The translations under genes were made by a program, and so were the position numbers. From Setomelanomma holmii (lineage: Eukaryota; Ascomycota; Dothideomycetes; Pleosporales; Phaeosphaeriaceae), in the NCBI GenBank assembly GCA_010015745.1, contig ML978168.1:186001-250000 (forward strand): a stretch of DNA of 64,000 nucleotides, given 5' to 3'. The notes beneath the pieces were generated by a model. That model was not told the origin of the DNA and made no database searches. It saw only the letters and a program-made list of their open reading frames with translations. Shown here one piece after another: positions 11,456 through 20,825 of the stretch. Every line of letters starts with the position of its first letter. The stretch's first letter is position 1.

Positions 11456-12072
11456 TTTCGTATGTGATGATTAGTGAAAATTGTCTTTGGTCTTGACAAG
11501 GTGTTTTTGACTTAGGTGCGAGCAGGCTTGATACTGGAGGTTCTGGAGCGCTACCAATATTTTGACAATTTGGCGTACAGCATGCTAGTGCTGAGCACTA
11601 CTTAACCGTGCCTTTCTCCGCATGTTCGACCATTGCGTGGAGTTGCGGGGCAGTCTTGTTCCGAGCTCGGGCCAACCAAGTGGTATGTGTTAGGAGTGAA
11701 CGGTAATCCCAATTTGGCAACGCCGTGTTCACGCTAACAGACAGCCTCAGGTGGCTCGCCACCGCATGCCGAAGGGCCACGCAACTTGCTGTCGGCGCCC
11801 TCATCGATGCATCCTAGAGCAGCCGCACATGGCGGGTTTTCGGGATATCGGTTGAGCTTTGTCGCAAGGCGAATGGGTGATCTGATCTCGGCAGCTGCTT
11901 CGCCATGTTCGTGTCTCAGGCGTGATTGCTCAATGTCGGTACTCGACGCGTTCCTGTTAGCTGCATCGGGTACTTAGGAGATACAAAGCGTCTGGATCGT
12001 CTTTACTTCTTGAGCTTCTTCAAACTCTCAGTATTTTGTGATACCCTCTTGTGCATTTGCCTCTCTACAGTC
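11456..12072. other. Divergent intergenic between SDR and BVMO 1
   Basis: 617 nt between divergently transcribed genes, so it should hold both promoters. I see no clear TATA or named operator. Confidence 0.4.
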
Positions 12073-14094
12073 ATGACTGTCTTTCTCGACACACCATCGC
12101 CTGGACTGGCGCCTAGCAACCTTTTCAAGTCGCCGACCGTGACTGTCGAAGCACCAGCGACCGAAGAAGAAATCCCCAAGATAAAGGGAGTAGCACCATC
12201 GAAACCCACCACCAATAGCCATCATACAAATGGCGTTCACTCAAATGGCAACACCACAAATGGCTACCATGACACCGTCCAGGATCCTTTCAAGCTGGCA
12301 TCAGAACACGCATACACACCCAGGAGACTCAAGGTGTTCACGATTGGTGCCGGCTTTTCTGGTTTGCTGATGGCGCACAAGTTCCAGCATCGCTTCCTCG
12401 ACATGCAAGAGTTTGTCGACCACACCATCTTCGAAGCGCACCACGAAGTCGGCGGAACATGGCTGGTCAACAACTACCCTGGAGTTCAATGCGATGTACC
12501 CGCACATATATACGCATTTCCTTTCGATCCCAACCCTGATTGGACGAGGTTTTTATGCGAGCGGTGCTGCGATTCTAGAGTACTTCAAGAAAACGGTGCG
12601 GAAATGGAACCTCGATCGTGATCTACAACTCAACAGTAAGGTTGTTGCTGCGCAATGGCACGAACCGGAAGGAATGTGGTGTGTTGAAATCGAGAACACC
12701 AAAACTCAGCAAAGGCGGGAGGAGTGGTCATGTCTTGATTTCGGGACAAGGTGTGCTAGTATAAGTTATGCCCACGTTGCCGCCTTGATGCAGCTGACAA
12801 TTGACCTAGGCATGAGAATTGGCCCAAGATCCCCGGCTTCGAAAGCTTCAAGGGTCACATCACACATTCTGCGCGATGGGATCACGACTACGACTATTCA
12901 AATAAGCGCATCGCGGTCATTGGCAACGGCTCCTCTGGCATTCAGATTGTTCCTCAGATGGCAAAGCTTCCTGGCACAACCGTGCAGAACTTCATTCGTA
13001 GCGGCGCCTGGGTGTACTACCGTGCGCCTCCGTCGAAACACATGGGTCGCGAGGTCGATGACCCGAACCCCGTATACACAGATGCCGAGAAGGAACAATT
13101 TCGGGATCCAAAATGCCATTAACAATATCGAAAGGGAATCGTATCGCGGACCAACAAGTCTTTCTATATCTTCATGCGAGGCGAAAACAACAAAGCTGGC
13201 ATGAAGGCTGCAACGGAGCAGATGGCGGAGAAGTTGGGCCATGACAAGAGGTTGTGCGACATGCTGATTCCAAAGTGGGAGCTCGGCTGCAGGAGGATAA
13301 CACCTGGTCCTGGATACCTCGAATCATTCCTTCGAGATAATTGCGACTGTACAAACTCTGGTATCACAGCTATAACAGAAAACGGGGTGCAGACAGCAGA
13401 CGAAAAGACCTTCGAGTGCGACGTCAGTAAGTATAACACGCACCTCACATACTCAGGGATTACGCGCTAACCTTGCCACAGTCATATGCGCAACCGGCTT
13501 CGATGTCTCTCACCGCCCACGATACCCCATGATCGGCCAAAACGGCATCAACTTGCGCGAAAAGTGGGCCGAAGACCCCGAATCCTACATCTCAGTCATG
13601 ACACCAGACTTCCCCAACTATTTCATGATGATGGGTCCGAACTGCCTTGGCGGTCACGGCTCGCTCGCAGAGTCCTTGAACTGGCCTGGCGACTGGTTCG
13701 TCAAGTGGATCAAGAAAATTGCGCACGAAGATATCAAATGCGTCACGCCTAAGCAAGAAAAGGTCGATGCGTTCATGAGGTACTAGGATGAGGTGCACAA
13801 GACTCTAGTCTGGTCAGGCGGATGCTCGTCCTGGTATAGGCGAGGCAGGATCGATAGGAGGGTTACTGCGTTGTTTGGTGGCAGTGCACAGCTTTTCAAC
13901 AAGATGTTAAGTGATATACGAGGTGAGGATTTGACGTCACGTACAGGACGTCAAATCCCTGGCGATTCATGGGTAATGGTTTCACCGAGTTTGAGATGAA
14001 GGAGGAGAGCGATCTTTCGTGGTATGTTGGGATAGCTGAGGAGGCGCAAGGGAAGGGACCGGACAAAGCTGCTGTTGTGAACAGTAAGCAATAG
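12073..14094 (+). pseudogene. Baeyer-Villiger FAD monooxygenase 1, multiply broken
   Basis: This family oxidises ketones to esters or lactones with FAD and NADPH. Order of parts: Asn/Thr-rich leader, FAD motif IGAGFSGL (about residue 95), EVGGTWLVNNYPGVQCD, the fingerprint FKGHITHSARW, NADPH motif VIGNGSSGIQIV, CATGFDVS and a C-terminal FTEFEMKEESDLSWYVG. Introns fit at 12759-12816 and 13427-13481. Five lesions interrupt it: an extra T in the T-run near 12550; a one-base shift near 12728; TAA at 13120-13122 (CAT TAA CAA where Leu is likely); TAG at 13784-13786; and a missing T near 13931. Each lesion is flanked on both sides by conserved sequence in the required frames, so the ancestral gene is clear. 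Non-functional unless the assembly is wrong at all five sites. Confidence 0.8.
13928..13957. repeat. Perfect 11-bp inverted repeat with 8-nt spacer
   Basis: GATTTGACGTC and GACGTCAAATC flank ACGTACAG inside the 3' part of BVMO 1. The missing T that shifts the reading frame lies in the left arm. Restoring the family-like EDFDVTYR reading would make the arms unequal. Confidence 0.8.
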
Positions 14095-14210
14095 TTTAGC
14101 GGGCTTGTGTTATGATTTGGTGCAATCAACTGGCGCGCTCTAGGACACAAAAACCCCAAACCATGCTGTCTCATTTCACTACCAAAACTGCTTATAGCTG
14201 TGCTGGCTCC

Positions 14211-15224
14211 TCAAGTCGTTTCGAACACAATATCGGAAAGCCCCGGCGTGTAATCTGTGAACGGGTCGAACAAGTCCTGGTATTGTGCAAGCAAGGTGTT
14301 ATGGAAGGGCTCGTTGTTCGGCGACGGAAAGCCTCTTGTTGCTGTACCAAGCTCCCGTCCAGAGATTAGACTCTCAGCGATCCCGCCAGTCGATTTAGAG
14401 ACGAAAGGGAAAAAGCGCATCCAATCGAAATCGTCGTCAATGCTGGTAGTACTAGCATTCGTGATGGCAATCAAAAGGTGATCTTGACTTTGTAGATGAT
14501 TAGCGCTCCCGGCGTTACCTCCAAGGCCAGCAGTGTTTGGATCGGAATTGAGGGACGATTCAGGCTTTCGCAGTCGCTCGAAGCCTTGAACGATAACATT
14601 CGCTGATGCCCACGTCTTCTGAAGTTCTCTTGCCGCAATTGCCAGAATGTCAAGGTCTTCATTCGCGAACCTGCTAAGATGAGGAATGCGGCAGGCTTGA
14701 AGCAGTGCAATGAAGGCTGTGCCAGTGTGCCAGCACGTGATCGCCATCAGAAATCGTGAGTTGCCGCGGGCAAGTATGTCTCGTAGAATTCGTGCCGTAC
14801 ACGATGCGGCTATAATGGCAGGTGGTAATGCTTGCGGAAGTTGACCTCCCGGTCGCTTTAGGTGCAAGATGATGATTGTAGTAAGATAGAAAAGGTGGAG
14901 CTGGTGGACATCACGATCGAAGATTTCTGTCCGAGCATTGTCGATAGGTAAGCGTAGGCGAGCTGGCAATGAGTGCACCCAGGTCACGAGCTCTTCTCGC
15001 AGTTCTGTCGGTAGCGGTTCGGATTTATCACTAGACTTCAGAAGGACTTTGGCAATACGTCCAATTATTGCGCAAAGTCTCACCCAGTACCCAAAGATCT
15101 CGCCTTGATGCTGACTTTGCGCATCGGACGGGAAGTCTGCCAAAGTTGGCTCTTGGATGTTGCAGTCGGCAGGGTCGATGATGACCGGCTTGCTCTGGCA
15201 GAGCGCGGTGAGTCGTTCGCGAGC
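14211..15224 (-). pseudogene. Fungal-specific transcription factor, C-terminal regulatory domain only
   Basis: The sequence from ARERLTALCQSKPVIIDPADC to IVFETT matches the middle-homology and C-terminal region of Zn2Cys6 regulators: FGYWVRLCAIIGRIAKVLL, LPTELREELVTWVHSLPARLRL and DFDWMRFFPF. A TTTTCAG acceptor lies just before ARERL at 15225. Upstream, up to about 15.7 kb, I found no zinc cluster (CxxCRxRK) and no convincing preceding exon in any minus-strand frame. The gene therefore looks 5' truncated or scrambled where it meets BVMO 2. An ATG at 15143 could start a shorter product, which would lack DNA binding. Its place between two BVMO genes suggests it once regulated them. Confidence 0.6.
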
Positions 15225-15735
15225 CTGAAAATGTCAGCATCAATGTAACATTGGGTTCGCATCCAATGATATCGCCATTCGGTCTGCATCTCCAGCTTGC
15301 ACTCTATCTCGAGGTACACGATGAAGCATTGATCCGGGAGCCTGAGTGCCTTCGAGGCCGAACACCATTGCTGGACTACTGTTGTTGCTCGCCTAAGAGA
15401 GCCGAGCAAGACTCGTAATCGAACAATCGGCACTCGACAACGCTGTAGCGTATACGCGTTCGAGGACTCGACTGTCGGCTGTCGGTTTTCCTAATGCGGA
15501 TGGAACTGTCGCACCAACTCCTGAAAGCCGAAGTGCGGGGACTAGCTTGTCGCGAGCCACATGCTTCGGACCGAGTCAAGGCAAACTCCTGGTTGCAACG
15601 GCATGCGGATCCTGGGGTGGGCCGCGCCTCCATGTCATGTCAGATAAACCAACTCGATAACGCTGTTGCGTTGATCTACAGTTCAGCACGAGACCGCGCA
15701 ACCCTCGAACATTTGCATAATCCAGAATTTCAAAA
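15225..15735. other. Region where an N-terminal regulator part would be expected
   Basis: Short minus-strand frames contain scattered Arg/Cys-rich sequence but no readable zinc cluster. This 511-nt stretch also has to hold the BVMO 2 promoter. Confidence 0.4.
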
Positions 15736-17565
15736 ATGGTTGGACAGCTCAGCGTAGCAAAGCCAGCGAAGCTTGACGTTTCTCTTGACTTCGATGTTCT
15801 CGTCATTAGTGGTGGCCAGTCTGGCATGTACTCGCTGCATCGCATGCGACAACTAGGCTTGAAGACATGACTCATCGAGGCAGGATCTGGCGAGGGTGGT
15901 ACCTGGTTCTGGTAAGTACCCTAAGGTTCGCATTGGATGAATATCCATACTCACATGTATCAGGAATCGATATCCTGGCGCGCGGTTCGATTCAGAATCT
16001 TACTCATACATCTTCTCATTTGACCAGTCATTACTCGACGAATGGAACTGAACAGAGCACTTCGCTGGTCAGGCGGAAACCCTCTCATACTGCCAGTATT
16101 CCGCCAAGAAGTTCAATCTCCACGAAGACATGCAATTCAATACTCGTGTGTCATCAGCTAGATGGCGCGAGGATTCCAACTCGTGGCTAGTGACGGATGA
16201 GGCCGGCAAGACTTATACGACGCGGTTCTTGATTACAGCCATGGGCATTCTGAACCAGCCTACTCTACCAAATATTGCAGGCGTGAATGACTTCAAAGGT
16301 CGAGGCTTCCATACGTCGCGATGGCCGACTAACGGCGCAGAAGTCATTGCAGGCAAGCGAGTCGGCATCATCGGGACAGGCGCAACTGCAATCCAGACGA
16401 TTCAAGAGATCAAAAAGACTGTCGGTTCGCTGACCGTATTCCAACGAACACCGAACTGGACTGCGCCGCTGCGAAACACTAAGATCAGCCCAGAAGACAT
16501 GGAAGAAACCCGCCGGAGCTACCCGAAGATTTTCCAAAACTGCCTGGATTCGTATTCCTGCTTCATCCACCAGTCTGACAAGCGCTCTGTATTCGACGTC
16601 TCGGAAGAGGAAAGGGAGAAGCACTGGGAGCAGTTGTACTCGCAAGCCGGCTTCTCAAAGTGGCTGTCCAATTTCTACGACATCAATACCGACAAAGCAG
16701 CAAACGAACTATTTTCGAAGTTTGTCGCGAACAAAATTCGGCAGCGTGTGGACGACCCAAAGGTTGCGGAAAAGCTTATTCCGAAGAATCATGGCTTTGG
16801 TACTGTGGGAGTGCCGCTGGAAGGTGGATACTACGAAGCTTACAACCAACCTAACGTCAAGCTCGTTGATGTCAACGAGAATCCGATCGAGCGAATTCAC
16901 GAGAAGGGCATCAAGACTAAGAACGAAGATTTCGAGTTTGACGTCATCATCTATGCGACTGGCTTTGACGCTGTTACAGGAAGCTTCAGCGCTGTTGACT
17001 TTCGCGGTGTGGGCGATAAGAAGCTCACGGACGAGTGGGCGGATGGGATCCAGACATTTTTGGGCTTAACGGTCCACAACTTCCCGAATATGTAAGTTCT
17101 CCGTTGCGCATCATGCAATACGTTTTGGGAGAATGCTGACTAATATGTCAGGTTTATGATTATGGGACCGCACCAAATAATTGGCAACATCCCACGGTCC
17201 ATCGAATATGCAGTCGATTGCGTGGCAGATTTCATTGAGTACGCTGTCAACAACAATATCATTGTAGCAGAGGCGACCGAGAAGGGCAAGCGGGCCTGGA
17301 CAACGCACGTGCACGAGTGTGCTGTTGGTCTACTGGCGAATGAGGTCGACAGCTGGGTAAGTCAATACTTGCGAAGTGAACGCGCCGCAACCACTAAGTG
17401 ACCGCTTTATAGATGACTGGTGTGAACAAGAACGTGGCGGGAAAGCAGAAGCGGAGTATCGCGAGATACAACGGGCCGGCACCAGGGTATAGGAAGAGAT
17501 GCGATGGCGTCAAGGCAGGGGGTTGTGAGGGCTTGAGGCTTGTGAGGGCCGCCTCGCAAGCGTGA
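15736..17565 (+). pseudogene. Baeyer-Villiger FAD monooxygenase 2 (cyclohexanone monooxygenase-like), two TGA codons at Trp sites
   Basis: Four exons (15736-15911, 15964-17091, 17152-17356, 17413-17565), with introns of 52, 60 and 56 nt and all joins in phase, give 553 codons, the usual length for the family. Motifs are GSGEGGTWFWNRYPGARFD, the fingerprint FKGRGFHTSRWP, GIIGTGATAIQTI, IYATGFDAVTG and MIMGPHQIIGN. Two in-frame TGA codons occur: 15868-15870 (LKT-stop-LIEAG) and 16049-16051 (DEWN-stop-TEHFAGQ). The second sits where relatives have Trp (EWNWTEHF), and the first also suits Trp. In addition the first glycine of the FAD GxGxxG motif is serine (VISGGQSGMY). No frameshift is present. 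All three changes are explained by G to A in the coding strand. Confidence 0.8.
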
Positions 17566-17954
17566 GATAAGATTATCCTTCAACGTCTAATTGCATGAAC
17601 TCAACACAAAAACCTTGCATTCACCATATCACAAGTAGAATGTGCACAGCGAAGACTTCCCAAGTTCCACCACATGCATCGTCCACCAGTTGATCGAGCG
17701 CATCAACCCAAAGATACTTATGCTGTCCACATACATGTCCACGCTGAGACCATACTCCATACTCCAGGTCTCCCGCGTGTTTATCGGCAAACCATTCTCA
17801 GACTAGCTCACTGCTCGAGGACGAACTGATTGGCCGAACTGCTTCGCTTGTTGGTTAACATGATCCTGTACTTCATCAAACCTCAATTGCACGACCTCAT
17901 GTCTCCATCTACTAAACCAAGGCAACTTCTCTTGGAGACTCTACAACTCTCACA
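17566..17954. other. Intergenic, promoter side of the alcohol dehydrogenase
   Basis: 389 nt between codirectional genes, no motif I would name. Confidence 0.35.
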
Positions 17955-19230
17955 ATGGGCTCAATCACGCCACCAAAAATCCCAAAAACAATGCACGCAT
18001 GGCGCAAACACAAAGGAAACATGGAACCTGTAAGCCTACCATATTCCCTCCCACTCTGATTACCGTATCGTGCACGTGACACTTCTTTACACGCCCTCTC
18101 AAAGTTTTTCACAAACCACACCCTGACTAACCTCACACCAAGGTCTGGGAAACAATCCCCGTCCCCACTCCCCGTCCAATCCGCCTCCTAATCCGCCTCC
18201 TCGCCGCCGGCGTATGCCGCTCCGACCACAACCTGCTCACCAACGAAGTCCAACCCTCATTTTCAAAACAGCACTTCACGCTCGGGCACGAAGGATGTGG
18301 CGAAATCGTCGGTTTTGGATCCGCCTTGACGCCCAATTCCACGTCTTGTCAATATAAGCTCGGAGATATCGTCGCGCTACTCGCCGTCCCGGGCTGCGGT
18401 GACCTAGAAACCTGTGAAGAGTGTCGAATAGGTGAACCGCAATTACGTCTCACCGGTTACCGAAGCGGCATCGGCATGGACGGTTTCTTTGCGGAGTATT
18501 GTGTTATCGATGTAAGAGGTGCCGTACTCGTCCCACGCAACGTGTCCCCCGCACAAGCCGCCGTCGCCACGGACGCTGTGACAACCGCTTATCACGCCAT
18601 TCACCGGCGTGCGTGCATCATTTCTAGCGATGTAGTGTTTTTGTTTGGATTGGGCGGACTGGGATTTAATGCATTGCAGATCATTCGCGCGATTGGTGCG
18701 AAGGTGCTGGTTAGTGATGTCAAGCAGGAGAACTTGGATGCGGCGGTGGAATTGGGTGTTTCCGAGGAGGATTGTGTACCCGTGGGTAAGGGCGTGAGGG
18801 AGTGGGTTGAGGAAAGAGGGTGGTCGGGGAGGATTGGTGTTACGGCAGATTTTGTGGGGACGGAGGGGACGTTTGGGGACGCGCAACATATTCGTGAGTT
18901 CCTTTCAATTTGCCTTGTGTTGTTGATTTTGGGGAGATTAGATGAGAAATAGGCTGATGATGTGCAGTCAAGCAAGCGGGTAGGATGTTGTGCGTTGGGA
19001 CGTTGAATCATGAGAATACGGTGCACATGAAGCTCGCGATACGGAAGAGGCTGGATATAATCTTTAGCTATGGAGGGCAGACACGGGACTTGAAAGAAGC
19101 GCTTGACTTGATTGCGCAGGGTGTTTTGAATTCAATGGTCAGTAATGGAAAGCTGGAGGACCTCCCAAAAGTAATGAAGGCCCTTGAGGAAGGGAAAGTC
19201 CAAGGACGAGTTGCATTACTCTGCGACTAG
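17955..19230 (+). CDS. Zinc-type alcohol dehydrogenase (MDR superfamily)
   Basis: NAD(P)-dependent oxidation of alcohols or reduction of aldehydes and ketones, cytosolic. Three exons (17955-18029, 18143-18893, 18968-19230) with introns of 113 and 74 nt give 362 residues in frame. Catalytic-zinc residues are visible: Cys in GVCRSDHN and His-Glu in LGHEGCGEIVG. The Rossmann segment is VFLFGLGGLGFNALQII. The structural-zinc lobe reads PGCGDLETCEECRIGEPQLRL, with three of the usual four cysteines and glutamine/leucine near the place of the fourth. Intact despite adjoining two dead monooxygenases. An ADH next to BVMOs suits an alcohol-ketone-lactone route; that link is inference. Its stop lies 13 nt from the convergent hydrolase stop. 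Confidence 0.85.
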
Positions 19231-19243
19231 CCATCCCCAACAC

Positions 19244-20280
19244 TTAGACATCCAAACCAACATACCCATCACAAACCTCAATCAATTTTCTCTTCGTCCC
19301 CGGCTCCGTAGCCGAATGTCCCGCATCATCAATCCAATGAATATTGCTCTCAGGCCACGCCTTATGTAAATCCCACGCCGTAATCGGCGGACACACGACA
19401 TCATATCGTCCCTGCACAATCGTCATCGGGATATGCCGCACCTTATCAACATTCTCTTTCTTGAGTAACTGCCCCTCTTCTAACCACGCCCTGTTCTTGA
19501 AATAATGCGCCTCCATACGCGCATGTGCAAGCAGGTATGAGGGGTCTTCTAGCTTCTGAAGCCCTTCGATGTTCGGGTACAATGTGGACATGCCGATTTC
19601 ATAGTGGTCCCAGGCTACGGCTGCGGGGTGGCTGATGGAAGTGTCCTCGGACATGAGGCGCTTGTGGTAGCTCTCGTGATGATCCGCACGCTCCTCTTCA
19701 GGCAGGAAGTTGATGAAGTCATCGAATCGGTCCGGGAACAACGTCGCAGCACCACCGGGCGAGGAAGTCCATTTCAGCTCAAACTCTCTTACCGTAAAAA
19801 CGCCGCGGAGGACGAGGCTGCCGACGCTTTCGGCGTGCTTTTGTGCGTAGGCAAGTGCTAGTGTCGAGCCCCAGGATCCGCCGAAGACGAGGTGCCATTT
19901 GGGGATGTTGAGGTGTTTGCGGAGTGTTTCGATGTCTGCGACGAGATGCCAGGTGGTGTTGTTTTCGGTGCAGGCGTTGGGTCGAGATTGGCCAGCACCA
20001 CGCTGGTCGAGCAAAACTACGTGGTAGTGCTGCGGGTCGAAGAATTGCGTGTTTGCTTTGCTGCATTGGCCGCCTGGTCCGCCGTGGAGATAGATGACTG
20101 AAAGGGTTAGCTGAAAATCCTCAAATCTACTTTTGATAGTGAATTGGTTGACATACCAGGCTTCCCATCCTTATTCCCAAACTGTTGATAGAACAGCTCA
20201 TGAATATCATCAACCCCCAACCAATTGGCGTCCCACGCATCATCGTGCTGATGCCCTGCTACTTGCGGTGGTTGGTTCAT
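19244..20280 (-). CDS. Proline iminopeptidase-type alpha/beta-hydrolase
   Basis: Prolyl aminopeptidases (family S33) release N-terminal proline; related fungal hydrolases act on esters. Two exons (20157-20280 and 19244-20097) with a 59-nt intron (GTATGT to TTTCAG) give 325 residues. The start is placed at MNQPPQVAGHQHD because relatives begin shortly before the GVDDIHELFYQQFG segment. Signatures are the oxyanion loop YLHGGPGG, DQRGAGQS, the nucleophile elbow GGSWGS, the acid in QGRYDVVCP and the histidine in DDAGHS. All catalytic residues are present. Convergent with the ADH gene at 13 nt, so the 3' UTRs must overlap. As a hydrolase next to BVMOs it could open lactones, but the sequence itself says iminopeptidase. 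Confidence 0.85.
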
Positions 20281-20825
20281 GCTGATGAGATAGCCGAAAC
20301 TTTTAGTTGTGAGTATAGAAGAAACAAGCAATGTCAAGCTTTTCGAAGGTTTTATATCCGAAGTCTGACAGGAGGCAGCAATGGAGTCATGCTTTTCGGT
20401 ATGAGATGAAAGTGTAGCTACCCCACTTTCGGTGTAGCGGGCCCACTTTCTCTCGCGCACCTTCCATCTTGAGTATACTGGCCTCTATTCTCGAATACTC
20501 CGAAACTCCGATGAGTGACATAAGCCTGCATGTGTCTAACACTCCCTGAGTCAAACGTGAGAAGAGGAATACACGCCTTCAAGGCCTAAGACAATCTGAA
20601 AATGATAGGGATTGCAGCGTAAACAGTGCATATGTGACCGTATGGTCGTCGTACTAGACTACGAGCATTGTGACCAACGGGAGAGATATGGGTAGCATCG
20701 CTTTTCATTGCTATACTATGTACCGACGTCTAAAGATGGAGCAGGCGTCAGCTATCAAGCACGATACCCCACTTGACACGGCCATTGAGGTGCTCCGAAA
20801 AGGTACCAAGTATGCAAGCCGGAGC
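20281..20825. other. Intergenic between hydrolase promoter and Het-C 3' end
   Basis: No gene seen. The minus-strand frame continues upstream of MNQPPQ but lacks family sequence. Confidence 0.4.

Noticed and set aside
7965..17565. Reassignment of TGA to tryptophan, suggested by the two TGA codons in BVMO 2
   Set aside because: In HET gene 1 the TGA falls at a serine position, and normal genes here (for example BVMO 2 itself, VMA10 and PET117) use TGA as terminator. Nuclear code change is not needed.
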